The notes beneath the pieces are model-generated. The model was not told where the DNA came from. It did no database searches and was given only the letters and a program-made list of their open reading frames with translations. The translations under genes and the position numbers were made by a program. Below are positions 51,027 through 60,068 of a DNA stretch of 64,000 bases, one piece after another. How positions within the stretch are numbered: the first letter of the stretch is position 1; each line of letters begins with the position of its first letter. This DNA comes from Anaerolineales bacterium UBA6055 (GTDB lineage: Bacteria; Chloroflexota; Anaerolineae; Aggregatilineales; Phototrophicaceae): contig DIYL01000057.1 in the NCBI GenBank assembly GCA_002428985.1, positions 62,001-126,000 on the forward strand, read 5' to 3'.

Positions 51027-52684
51027 AGCACAGGTGTTTTTGTTTTACCTGGGATCGTTGCCAAAACCCGCTGTGTTTTTAAAGCAAGATGTAAAATCAA
51101 ACGATTATCCGAGTCGTCCAAATCAAGCTCTGTCAATTCAGAAATCCGATCTAAACGATAAACCAATGTGTTGCGATGCACATCTAAATCTTGAGCTGCT
51201 TTGGCAAGATTACCATTCGCTTCAAAAAATCCGTTCAATGTGCGAATAAGATCGCTCTGTTTACGTTCGTCGTGCTCAACCAACGGTCCTAAAGCATCTT
51301 GATAGAACTGATTGAGATTTGCTAGATTACGCTCTTTGAGAGCAAGTAACAATTGATAGAGTTTCAAATCGCCGTAGAAAGTTGTTGTATCCCGATCACC
51401 TAGTTCATAGGCAATGCCAACAGCATCTTTTGATTCACGATATGAGTCACGTAGGTCAACTAGTCCAATCGCAGGGCGACTAATACCAGCAGCAACAAGT
51501 CCACTCGGTGTACGTGTCGCTAATTGTGAGCGTACATCTTCGATCACAGCCCTTGTACGTGTAATACCTGCTCCATCATCATCTAACGGATAGAGTGCAA
51601 CAATCACATCAACATACTGCCCGACTGCACCTGCCACTTGTCGGCGAGACATATCATCACGTACTAAAGAAATCAGCGATTCCAACGGCAACGATTGTCC
51701 AGATTCAGAAATTGCCCGAAATACTGCCACCACAAACAACGAGGTTGATTCAAATCCGGCTTGTTGTGCACGAGTTCGCAAGAGATCATCATCGGCTGGC
51801 GTACCACTTAACCACATCTGCACCCAATCTCCACGTGCCTGCTCCACAGCAGATGCAATCGCACGATTTTTTGCCATCTCAATCGCACATACATCAGCGC
51901 CATAGGTCAGGACAAGACGATCAAACTCATTAAGCTCGTCGCTTTGGTCGACTAGTGACAAATAACCTGCAACACGCTTCTCTACAGTAAGTACAGTTGT
52001 ATGTCCAATTGGACTACTCACAATGCTCCCTTGAGTTGCAGGAGCATCATTCGTCAGCCATTTCTGGAATGAGCCGTAGGGTACACCCTGCACTAAATTC
52101 CTGCCATTCATACCACTACGCCGCCCAATATTGGGGTAGATTTGTGCCATAAGTACACCAGCATCATCATGAATCACAATCGGCTTACCTGTTGACCGCG
52201 ACATCACTTGTAATAAGCTATTGAGATCACGATTTTCAGCTGCGAGGCGTGTTAGTTGACGTTGAATTTCTATTGCTCGTTCTGTAAGTCGTGCGGATTG
52301 GTTTAAAATCAACGAATTAATTGCTCGTTCTATCGTTGTCAGGCTCGCATCATCGGGCAAAGATAACAATGATAGTCCAAGTTTTGATGCAGCCTCAATT
52401 GCAGGTTGGTCAACTTCACCAGTCGCGGCAACAGCATGAATCCCAAAATCAGCAAGTTGTTCAATTACATCAACCAGCCTGATACGGCTATCAAAACTAC
52501 GCAAAACATCCATCGATACGAGCGCCATTTCGCCACCATATATATCAGGGAATGCAGGCGGTTGTGCACGAATAGTGACAGCCCAGTTGACTTGTGTATC
52601 AGCATCCCCTCCAACTAGACTAGCACCAAGTGGTAACGAATAACGAAGGAGAGCCTGTATAGAAGCTGTATTTTTATCTGACAT
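51023..52684 (-). CDS. PucR-family transcriptional regulator (second)
   Basis: A 553-residue relative of the regulator at 43674. N-terminal PucR domain has YSLPLGASLVGGDADTQVNW and GGEMALVSMDVLRS. The middle region ends TTVLTVEKRVAGYLSLVDQ, and a C-terminal HTH contains LNGFFEANGNLAKAAQDLDV and RNTLVYRLDRISELTELDL. The ATG at 52684 is supported by AGGG 9 bases upstream; the TTG at 52702 is the alternative. Together with the first PucR it brackets gltB and alkB, but whether either controls gltB is inference. Confidence 0.9.
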   Translation of the reverse strand: MSDKNTASIQALLRYSLPLGASLVGGDADTQVNWAVTIRAQPPAFPDIYGGEMALVSMDVLRSFDSRIRLVDVIEQLADFGIHAVAATGEVDQPAIEAASKLGLSLLSLPDDASLTTIERAINSLILNQSARLTERAIEIQRQLTRLAAENRDLNSLLQVMSRSTGKPIVIHDDAGVLMAQIYPNIGRRSGMNGRNLVQGVPYGSFQKWLTNDAPATQGSIVSSPIGHTTVLTVEKRVAGYLSLVDQSDELNEFDRLVLTYGADVCAIEMAKNRAIASAVEQARGDWVQMWLSGTPADDDLLRTRAQQAGFESTSLFVVAVFRAISESGQSLPLESLISLVRDDMSRRQVAGAVGQYVDVIVALYPLDDDGAGITRTRAVIEDVRSQLATRTPSGLVAAGISRPAIGLVDLRDSYRESKDAVGIAYELGDRDTTTFYGDLKLYQLLLALKERNLANLNQFYQDALGPLVEHDERKQSDLIRTLNGFFEANGNLAKAAQDLDVHRNTLVYRLDRISELTELDLDDSDNRLILHLALKTQRVLATIPGKTKTPVL

Positions 52685-52800
52685 GGCTAGAATCCCTGAC
52701 AAGTTAACAATAGAAATAACAAAAACGTTTAAGTAAGCAAAGTCGACAAAAACATATATCCTCTTTGTTACTTATCAACAATTATATCGCATTTTATCAG

Positions 52801-52845
52801 GAAAAAAAACAGGGTAGATTGTTAGCTATAACCTACCCTGTTTTC
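52801..52845 (-). terminator. Terminator of ileS
   Basis: On the minus strand AAAACAGGGTAG (plus 52833-52844) and CTACCCTGTTTT (plus 52806-52817) make a 12-bp stem ending in an eight-base T-tract. It lies 23 bases after the ileS stop. Confidence 0.9.
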
Positions 52846-52867
52846 GTTATTAGTTATTTCTTACAAA

Positions 52868-55800
52868 CTAGCTGGTGCGTTTTACACCAATCTTGAGTGA
52901 TTCACCTTTTAATTCGACCGTTTCACTTTCAAATTCAGCTGATACATCACCAGCAGTCAGTGAGTCAGCAAGTGTTTCGCTACTGATATAGTCATTAAAT
53001 TGCTCAAGTGCAACTTTGATACCTTCGGAAGCATCACTGTAAACAATTTCAATACGATCACTAAGCTCAAAATCAGCTGTTTTGCGTAAATTTTGAACAC
53101 GGCGGATCACCTCACGAGCAAGTCCTTCATTGACCAATTCAGGGGTCATTGAAGTATCGAGCACAACAACGTATCCTCCGTCTTCTACCGCACCTTCAGG
53201 GGTTTCAATCGTAACTTTTACTTCACATTCATTATTCAAAATCTCGAATGTATTGCCGTTAACCTCAACTGAAATATCTTCACCTGCCAACAGTTTTTCA
53301 GCTAGTGGGCGAACAAAGTCCTGTTCACCATTTTTAAGAGCGGACTGGATTGCCTTGAAGTCCTTGCCAAACTTACGACCTAGGAATTTCGGCAATGGGT
53401 TTAGCGCATAGGTTGTTGTTGACTCAAATTTGCTGGCTTCATCAGCTCCCATTACACTGACGGTTTTCAAGTTCAACTCGCCCTTGATGAGTTCAGCGTA
53501 GCGTTCGATAACGGGTGCTTCATTAACATCACGGGTCGCATACTGTGCACCAGCAAGCGGTTGACGAACACCGATTTGTGCTTCATTCCGCGCTGCTAAC
53601 CCAAGGCTGACAACACGTTGTACTAGCACCATGTCGCTAATAAGTGTTTCGTCAAGTAACGCCTCATCATATGCGGGCCACTGTGACAAATGCACACTGT
53701 CGGGTTGTGAACTATCTACTTCTGTAACAAGATTACGATACATCATATCACTGAGGAATGGCATCGTCGGCGCCAGCAACTTGCTAAGCGTCACAAGCGT
53801 TTCATACAAGGTCGCATAAGCAGCCATCTTGTCATCATCTTGTTCGCTCTTCCAGAAGCGATCACGACTTAAACGCACATACCAATTACTTAAGCGTTCA
53901 ACAAAATCCTCTATTGGGCGCGTTGCATTGGTTGCATCATAGTTTTCGTATGCATTTGTTACTGTTTTCGTCAAGTTATTTAGTTCAGCGAGCAACCAAC
54001 GATCTAATAAGGGGCGATCTTCCGGTGCAGGCGCATCTTTCTGTGGTGTCCATTCATCAATATTCGCATAGGTGACAAAGAAACTGTAGGTATTCCATAA
54101 TGTCGACCAGAATTTCTTGATCACGTCATAGACTAAATCTTCAGAGAAACGCCGTGGTTCACCTGGAGGTCCTGACGTATACAAATACCAGCGAAATGCA
54201 TCTGCCCCACTTTGATCAAGGACTGCCCATGGGTCTACAATATTCCCCTTACTCTTGGACATTTTTTGTCCATTTTCATCAAGAATATGCCCCAAACAGA
54301 TCACATTTTTGTATGCAACATCTTCAAACAGCATGACGGCAATTGCATGTAAACTATAGAACCATCCACGAGTTTGATCGACTGCTTCACAGATATAGTC
54401 AGCTGGATGTTGTTCAGCAAACGCATCAGCATTATTTTTGGGGTAACCCCATTGCGCTACCTGCATCGCACCACTATCGAACCAAACATCAATCACTTCT
54501 GGTACACGGCGCATTGTGCCACCATTACCATTCGGATTAGGGAATGTGATGTCATCCACGTATGGACGATGCAAATCGAGCTCTGTCAATTCCTGCCCAG
54601 ACAGTTCTGCGAGTTCCTCGACGCTACCTACGCACACCATATCCCCAGTTTCATCATCAACCCAAACAGGCAATGGTGTTCCCCAATAACGTTCACGACC
54701 AAGTGCCCATTCTTTCAGATCTTCCAGCCAATTGCCAAAACGACCATCTTTAATGTGACCAGGAACCCAATTGATCGTCTTATTTAGATCGATCATTTTC
54801 TGTTTATATTCAAGTGTGTTGATGAACCATGTTTCACGAGCAAAATACATCAGTGGGGTATCATCACGCCAGTTATGTGGGTAACTGTGTGGATAATCCT
54901 CATGACGATACATCAAGCCGCGTCCAACAAGGTCTTTAATGATTTCCTTGTCTGCGTCTTTAAACCACATCCCACGGAATTTTGTCACAGCATCAACAAA
55001 ACGTCCTGATTCATCGACTGTGATGAGTACCGGCAACCCATGTTTTTTGCCTGTTTCCATATCGTCAACACCATATGCAGGCGCTGTATGAACGATTCCG
55101 GTACCATCAGTCACACTAACATAATCTGCTGCAACTACATAAGCATACTCTTGCTCAACAGGTAGGAATGTATAGAGCGGATTATACTGCCAACCTAGCA
55201 AATCTTTACCTTTATAACGCTTGACAATGGTATAGTCCTCAACATTTGTGAGAACGCGTTCCATCAACGCCTCAGCTAAGATGAGTTGTTCTGTCCCTTC
55301 ACCATCAGATGCGGGACCTTCAACTTGAACATAGTCAATATTTTCGCCAACTGCGAGGGCGACATTACCAGGAAGTGTCCACGGAGTTGTTGTCCAGGCC
55401 AATAGATAAACACCAGATTTATCTTTGACAGGGAAGCGGACAAAAACACTAGGGTCAATCACGTCCTTGTATCCAAGCGATACTTCATGACTGCTCAGCG
55501 GTGTTCCAGATGTTGGGCTGTAAGGAACAACCTTATAACCACGATAAAGTAGTTTTTTATCCCAAAATTGTTTGAGAATCCACCAAACACTCTCGATGTA
55601 GTCGTTAGTAAATGTAACGTACGCCTCATCTAAATCGACCCAAAAGGCTGTGCGTTCGGTTAATTTTTCCCATTCGTTGATGTGGCGGAACACATTTGAA
55701 CGACATTTTTCGTTAAACGCGGCAACACCATATTCTTCAATTTGACTTTTATTATCGAAACCAAGTTCTTTTTCGACTGCAATTTCGACAGGTAAACCAT

Positions 55801-56071
55801 GTGTATCCCAGCCACCACGGCGCATACAGTAGTAACCATTCATCACTTTATAACGCGGAAACATGTCCTTAAATGCGCGTGCCAGAACGTGATGGCTACC
55901 GGGTTTACCATTTGCTGTCGGCGGACCTTCATAGAATACATATTTAGGTGCATCTTCGCGCCCTTCTGTTGTGCGCTCAAATACACGGTTCATCCGCCAA
56001 AAATCAAGCTGTTCTTGTTCCAGCTTGTTGATAATTTCGCTATTGACCTTCGAGTCTACTGCCTTGAACAT
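52868..56071 (-). CDS. ileS: Isoleucyl-tRNA synthetase, IleRS2 type with GXHH motif
   Basis: Charges tRNA-Ile; contains editing of valine. The 1067-residue protein is the long IleRS2 type. The class I signature near the N-terminus is not HIGH but GPPTANGKPGSHHVLARAFK, i.e. GSHH at 58-61. The KMSKS loop is QKMSKSKGN (~600). The CP1 editing domain is between them with TTPWTLPGNVAL and DGTGIVHTAPAYG. The C-terminal domain lacks the zinc-binding CxxC pair of IleRS1. GXHH IleRS2 enzymes are known to be highly mupirocin resistant. The 217-base leader is structured and may regulate it. It ends at a strong terminator. Confidence 0.97.
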   Translation of the reverse strand: MFKAVDSKVNSEIINKLEQEQLDFWRMNRVFERTTEGREDAPKYVFYEGPPTANGKPGSHHVLARAFKDMFPRYKVMNGYYCMRRGGWDTHGLPVEIAVEKELGFDNKSQIEEYGVAAFNEKCRSNVFRHINEWEKLTERTAFWVDLDEAYVTFTNDYIESVWWILKQFWDKKLLYRGYKVVPYSPTSGTPLSSHEVSLGYKDVIDPSVFVRFPVKDKSGVYLLAWTTTPWTLPGNVALAVGENIDYVQVEGPASDGEGTEQLILAEALMERVLTNVEDYTIVKRYKGKDLLGWQYNPLYTFLPVEQEYAYVVAADYVSVTDGTGIVHTAPAYGVDDMETGKKHGLPVLITVDESGRFVDAVTKFRGMWFKDADKEIIKDLVGRGLMYRHEDYPHSYPHNWRDDTPLMYFARETWFINTLEYKQKMIDLNKTINWVPGHIKDGRFGNWLEDLKEWALGRERYWGTPLPVWVDDETGDMVCVGSVEELAELSGQELTELDLHRPYVDDITFPNPNGNGGTMRRVPEVIDVWFDSGAMQVAQWGYPKNNADAFAEQHPADYICEAVDQTRGWFYSLHAIAVMLFEDVAYKNVICLGHILDENGQKMSKSKGNIVDPWAVLDQSGADAFRWYLYTSGPPGEPRRFSEDLVYDVIKKFWSTLWNTYSFFVTYANIDEWTPQKDAPAPEDRPLLDRWLLAELNNLTKTVTNAYENYDATNATRPIEDFVERLSNWYVRLSRDRFWKSEQDDDKMAAYATLYETLVTLSKLLAPTMPFLSDMMYRNLVTEVDSSQPDSVHLSQWPAYDEALLDETLISDMVLVQRVVSLGLAARNEAQIGVRQPLAGAQYATRDVNEAPVIERYAELIKGELNLKTVSVMGADEASKFESTTTYALNPLPKFLGRKFGKDFKAIQSALKNGEQDFVRPLAEKLLAGEDISVEVNGNTFEILNNECEVKVTIETPEGAVEDGGYVVVLDTSMTPELVNEGLAREVIRRVQNLRKTADFELSDRIEIVYSDASEGIKVALEQFNDYISSETLADSLTAGDVSAEFESETVELKGESLKIGVKRTS

Positions 56072-56288
56072 TCCTTAAATTCTCCTGCTATTGATACGAT
56101 TAAAATATTGCGTGGTAAAGTTGGAACGTTTTAGCTCCGTATTCGTATCAACACGGCAATGACCCGCGAGGTGGACAACTCACACTCCACCACCACGTAA
56201 GCACCTCCCGTTATTGGTTTTTGTATTCACTTTAATCGGTATTCGTTTGAAATTATGACGTAATTTAAAGAATTACGATAGGGGCAAA
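56072..56288 (-). promoter_or_regulatory. Structured leader of ileS with two competing pairings
   Basis: In the minus-strand leader the segment GGTGGA can pair with TCCACC, and an upstream GAGGTG can pair with the overlapping CACCTC. Both use the same 3' strand, so the two stems are mutually exclusive (plus coordinates ~56165-56210). A second hairpin CCGT...ACGG follows. No canonical T-box sequence or specifier loop was found, so an amino-acid-responsive switch is only a possibility. A ribosome site GCAGGAG-N is close to ATG 56071. Confidence 0.35.
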
Positions 56289-56843
56289 TCAGTCGTTGAA
56301 CTCCAAGCCCTGTCGTGGGTCTAACCGTGGAGGGACAGCGCCTGTCCAAAACACTTCACGGATAAGGTTAAACTGTGTCTGACCATCTTCGAAGCGGTAT
56401 CCAGTTGCAATATTTGCTTCCCATCGATAAGCAAATAGGCTAAATGATTCTTCACCTGTACAAAATGCGACTTGCTGACTAGACCTTGATGTACTTGTCG
56501 CAGTCGCCGTCTCACCGTCACACTGGTTAGCGACCATACGACATTCCCCGCCATTGGCTTGGTAAAATCTCGCGATATCACATGCATCCGATGATGTGCG
56601 ATACAACCAATCATCCACACCATAATCAATGTTATCATGCCGAATTTCAATTACGTTGTCTGGTAATGGCGGTTTAGGCGGGAATGCGATTGAATAGAGA
56701 ATACCAAATGCCTGTACACCTATCACAAGGCTAATAGCCATTACACCAGCCAATGCAACAAACAACACAGGAGAGCGACGTGTTTCTAAGTGATCATCTG
56801 GTTTTGGTTCTAGTTCAGGATTAATCATGCCATCGTTGTTCAT
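56289..56843 (-). CDS. Single-pass membrane protein of the TPR operon
   Basis: A 184-residue protein with a cytoplasmic tail, one membrane helix (LFVALAGVMAISLVIGVQAF, ~28-50) and an exported domain. The exported part has four Cys and a motif DACDIARFYQANGGECRMV that echoes SVVDHYQAQTQQFGAETC of the upstream protein. So the two are likely distant paralogues. It overlaps that gene by 23 bases. No function is recognised. Last gene in the run starting at 60029 or 62417. Confidence 0.65.
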   Translation of the reverse strand: MNNDGMINPELEPKPDDHLETRRSPVLFVALAGVMAISLVIGVQAFGILYSIAFPPKPPLPDNVIEIRHDNIDYGVDDWLYRTSSDACDIARFYQANGGECRMVANQCDGETATATSTSRSSQQVAFCTGEESFSLFAYRWEANIATGYRFEDGQTQFNLIREVFWTGAVPPRLDPRQGLEFND

Positions 56844-57330
56844 ACTCGATTACAGTGTACCCTTCAGCATCAAGGAATTCATCCTCATTTGGTAAACCGG
56901 GCTGAATGATCACAAGCGTCGATTGTGCAACTCCGGGCAAGTTTGTACGCTCGAACAAGCACTTCCACTCATATGGGATATTGCCTTCGTCAGGATCAAA
57001 AGTTACAAAGTTACCGTTCGGTGGAAAACGACTACAAGTTTCAGCACCAAATTGTTGTGTTTGGGCTTGATAATGGTCAACAACACTTTCAACATCAGTC
57101 GTGGGAACACGATAAAATACACGCTGAATAGGTTGTTCCCCAAATTCTAGAATAGACCAATCTTCAGTATTATTGGGTAGTGGTATATCCAAAGGAGATC
57201 GCGCAGCCTCTGTCTCGACAGCAACATAAACATAAGATGCGAGCATTATCAATACGCCAAGCCCAATAAAAAAGATACTTGTACGAACAACTGATATTTT
57301 CCCGTGTCTATCCGTAAAAATTGTGGTCAC
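56821..57330 (-). CDS. Single-pass membrane protein of the TPR operon
   Basis: A 169-residue protein with one N-terminal helix (IFFIGLGVLIMLASYVYVAV, ~19-38) and an exported domain of ~125 residues holding two Cys (ETCSRFPPNG, EWKCLFER). It shares architecture with the next gene (TM helix, then a VFYRVP/WLYRTS-like segment before a helix and Cys). ATG 57330 lies four bases after the TPR gene stop. Unknown function. Confidence 0.65.
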   Translation of the reverse strand: MTTIFTDRHGKISVVRTSIFFIGLGVLIMLASYVYVAVETEAARSPLDIPLPNNTEDWSILEFGEQPIQRVFYRVPTTDVESVVDHYQAQTQQFGAETCSRFPPNGNFVTFDPDEGNIPYEWKCLFERTNLPGVAQSTLVIIQPGLPNEDEFLDAEGYTVIEYEQRWHD

Positions 57331-57334
57331 AGTT

Positions 57335-58141
57335 TCACACTCCTTCTAACCAATTGGTTAGTGTATCGACATCAGTCTGTAGTGCTTTACCATAAGCTGT
57401 ATCACTGTATTTGTCAGCTTCTGTTTGCCAGTATGCTAAATTATTACGTATCAATTGGTTGGATGGTTTGTCACCTTTATCCATCTGATGCATATAATAT
57501 CGTATCAGCAGATCCTGTGAGGGTTCATCTTCCATCACTGCTTCAATATTGCTGAAGTGGTGTGATGCGCGTTGCATATCTCCAACTTGATAATACGCTT
57601 GTCCTAAATCAAACTGTACCACATCTGGCGAACCATGAGATAAGGCTTTTGTTATGAAATTGCTTGCATCTTCATACTGCCCCATAACTAATTGTAATTT
57701 TCCCATGCCGTACAATGCGTAATGATATTCTGGTTTGAGTGATAATGCGTGTTCGATAACTTGTTGACTCTCTTCAAACATACTCAAATGACGATAGGTA
57801 TTTCCTAACAACACTAAAGCATCAACAGAGGGTCTGTTCCGGTATTCAATCTGCTCTAAAATCTCACGCGCGGTTTCATAATCACCAGTCATGAAATAAT
57901 CCTGTGCTTCATGATACGGTGAAATTGATTTCCGGTTCGCCCAAAGAATTACAAGCTGCAAAGTCAGTAAAATACCAAATGCACCAATACGCGCGGGGAT
58001 TCGCCCTGCTTGGGGGCCTGCAAATCCAAAGAAGAGCAGAATTGGTAACAGGATAACACCTGATGCCAGAGCAACTTTTGAAGGTGTATCCCACTCTGGT
58101 ACACTCTTACGCAAACCTCGAACGAGATGCCTTATCATCAT
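57335..58141 (-). CDS. TPR membrane protein
   Basis: A 268-residue protein. Two N-terminal hydrophobic helices (SGVILLPILLFFGFAGP, AFGILLTLQLVILWANR), then a cytoplasmic or exported TPR superhelix with repeats such as DYETAREILEQIEYRNRPSV, FEESQQVIEHALSLKPEYHY and YEDASNFITKALSHGSPDVV. Protein-protein scaffold. Stop lies four bases ahead of the next gene, and its start overlaps the previous one by four bases. Confidence 0.75.
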   Translation of the reverse strand: MMIRHLVRGLRKSVPEWDTPSKVALASGVILLPILLFFGFAGPQAGRIPARIGAFGILLTLQLVILWANRKSISPYHEAQDYFMTGDYETAREILEQIEYRNRPSVDALVLLGNTYRHLSMFEESQQVIEHALSLKPEYHYALYGMGKLQLVMGQYEDASNFITKALSHGSPDVVQFDLGQAYYQVGDMQRASHHFSNIEAVMEDEPSQDLLIRYYMHQMDKGDKPSNQLIRNNLAYWQTEADKYSDTAYGKALQTDVDTLTNWLEGV

Positions 58142-59025
58142 TGAGACACATCCTTTACCATGTCAGTTGTTGCAATCGCATTCTGAATTTTTTCAATTTC
58201 ATAATGCAAGGCTGTTCCATATGCTGTTCCCTCAAGAACTTTAAGTGCCGACAGCCATGCTTGTAATCCGTGTTGTGTAGCTATCATACGCTGTGTCGCG
58301 TTATCAGCGTTATCAGCTTCACCAATTTTGCGATAATAACGAGATAAATGATAATTTACTCGCACACTATACATTGACGGCATCGAGAATAAAGCCGCTT
58401 GTTTAAACGACTCAATTGCAGAATCATGTTCACCAGCTAATTGTTGCACAAAACCTAATTCAGCCCAGATCATTGGTTGGTCAGGTGATAATTGGAGGGC
58501 AGTTTGTAGAGCTATGGCAGCTTCACCATAACTTGCTTGCATACGATACCCATTAGCAAGTGTCACATACGCCCCAGCATTTTCAGGGAACATCCGCACA
58601 GCGCGGTCAGCAGTCGATTGTGCCTTTGCCAGTTGACCATTATGAGCATAGGCACTGGTCAACAACATGAGGGTATCAGGTGTTATTTTACCGGTCTCTA
58701 ACACACGTTCTAATACATGAATTGCCTGCGGAAACTGGAAATTTTCGATCATTCGATATGCTTCGCCATACCCTGCTCCACGTAACATAGACTGTCTTGC
58801 TAGGAGAATTCCGACTAATACAAACCCAAATATGATCATCATTGTCGAGAGGCATAAACCAGCCAACGATAGTTGGGCAACAGGTGAAATCGTATCAGGT
58901 ATCGGCATACTACGTGTATTGGCGAATTCAATGATGACACCCAAAACAAAGACAATCATGCCAAGTATAGCTAGCCCGACTGATACAAATACCGCAATCC
59001 ATGCGATTAAGCGGCTTGAAGTCAT
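58138..59025 (-). CDS. TPR membrane protein
   Basis: A 295-residue protein with two hydrophobic helices (IAWIAVFVSVGLAILGMIVF; LCLSTMMIIFGFVLVGIL) followed by TPR units (FPQAIHVLERVLETGKITPD, LAKAQSTADRAVRMFPENAG, YGEAAIALQTALQLSPDQPM, HDSAIESFKQAALFSMPSMY). It overlaps the next gene by four bases and the preceding one by one base. It resembles the genes on both sides, so the three TPR proteins probably arose by duplication. Confidence 0.75.
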   Translation of the reverse strand: MTSSRLIAWIAVFVSVGLAILGMIVFVLGVIIEFANTRSMPIPDTISPVAQLSLAGLCLSTMMIIFGFVLVGILLARQSMLRGAGYGEAYRMIENFQFPQAIHVLERVLETGKITPDTLMLLTSAYAHNGQLAKAQSTADRAVRMFPENAGAYVTLANGYRMQASYGEAAIALQTALQLSPDQPMIWAELGFVQQLAGEHDSAIESFKQAALFSMPSMYSVRVNYHLSRYYRKIGEADNADNATQRMIATQHGLQAWLSALKVLEGTAYGTALHYEIEKIQNAIATTDMVKDVSQ

Positions 59026-60029
59026 TACCGTACCCCCACCGCCAAATCAGCAAGTGTTTTATCGCCATCAATCAACTCACGTATCAATTCAATATCAGCC
59101 TCAAGCACATCACGCAAAGCCTTGGCTTCATCAGCACTCATAATAGTTTGCCATTCTTCGAGCCCTAACTTTTCACGTTTCATATCTTCAAATGCTTCAT
59201 TCGCTGCCGCCTCATTACCAAGGCGCGTATACGCTCGTAAACGATATAAATGCACCAACAGGCGATGGCGAGAATCTGGTATTTTGAGATCAATCGCTTC
59301 GTTTAAGTGCTCAATAACTTGTTCACTCTGTTTTAGACGATCTTCAATCATACCGAGGTTATATACAGCAACCCATTCATCAGGAGCAAGCTCATGAGCT
59401 TTATTAGCTGCCTCTAGTGCTTTTTGATATTTTTTTGCTTGCAATTCCACCTCAGCCAACCCATTATATGCTACTGCCGATTGGTCATCTAACTCAATCA
59501 TTTTGAGGTAATCTTTACGGGCAAGTTTAATTTTGCCCCATAAACGGAATAATTCAGCCCGAAAACGATAATGCGCTGGTTCATCTGGTTCATCTTTAAT
59601 CAGTTCTGTCATCGCCTCAACTGCAACATCATATTCTTGTTTACGCATAGCTTTAATCGCGCGTTTGTAGTTCTGCGGTGCACCAAAACTGTTAAACAAA
59701 AAGATACCAGCGACAATCCAACCAGCCGATGCGCCAACAAATAGGCCAGCAATATGCGGGAAAAACACCGATCCTAAAATCATAGCTAATACAGCCGGAA
59801 TAATAATCGCCAACCAGCGATTTCGTTCCTCAGACGGTAATCGGCTCATAATCAAATAAGCAGCACCAATTAGAAAAACAAGCACAAGCAAGGTCTGTAC
59901 AAACGTAACCCACTCAAATTCATCGGCAATGACATTCAAGATCAGGCTAGTCAGTCCCGTCAGCGCTAATAAAGCAACAAAAGCTTTGAAATTACGCGGA
60001 CCGAGAAAAATTTGAAAGCGTTTTAACAT
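59025..60029 (-). CDS. TPR membrane protein
   Basis: A 334-residue protein, first of three consecutive TPR membrane proteins. Three or four hydrophobic helices (FVALLALTGLTSLILNVI, FVQTLLVLVFLIGAAYLIMS, LAIIIPAVLAMILGSVFF) precede TPR repeats (EYDVAVEAMTELIKDEPDEP, IKLARKDYLKMIELDDQSAV, YQKALEAANKAHELAPDEWV, SEQVIEHLNEAIDLKIPDSR). The stop overlaps the next start by one base. A 39-base gap separates it from the hypothetical gene upstream. Confidence 0.75.
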   Translation of the reverse strand: MLKRFQIFLGPRNFKAFVALLALTGLTSLILNVIADEFEWVTFVQTLLVLVFLIGAAYLIMSRLPSEERNRWLAIIIPAVLAMILGSVFFPHIAGLFVGASAGWIVAGIFLFNSFGAPQNYKRAIKAMRKQEYDVAVEAMTELIKDEPDEPAHYRFRAELFRLWGKIKLARKDYLKMIELDDQSAVAYNGLAEVELQAKKYQKALEAANKAHELAPDEWVAVYNLGMIEDRLKQSEQVIEHLNEAIDLKIPDSRHRLLVHLYRLRAYTRLGNEAAANEAFEDMKREKLGLEEWQTIMSADEAKALRDVLEADIELIRELIDGDKTLADLAVGVR

Positions 60030-60068
60030 ATTAAATTGGTTGACCTCATTAATTTCTAAACCTAAGAG

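Noticed and set aside
56072..56288. Canonical T-box riboswitch for ileS
   Set aside because: The consensus AGGGTGGNACCGCG element and an Ile specifier loop were not found, so it is listed only as a structured leader.
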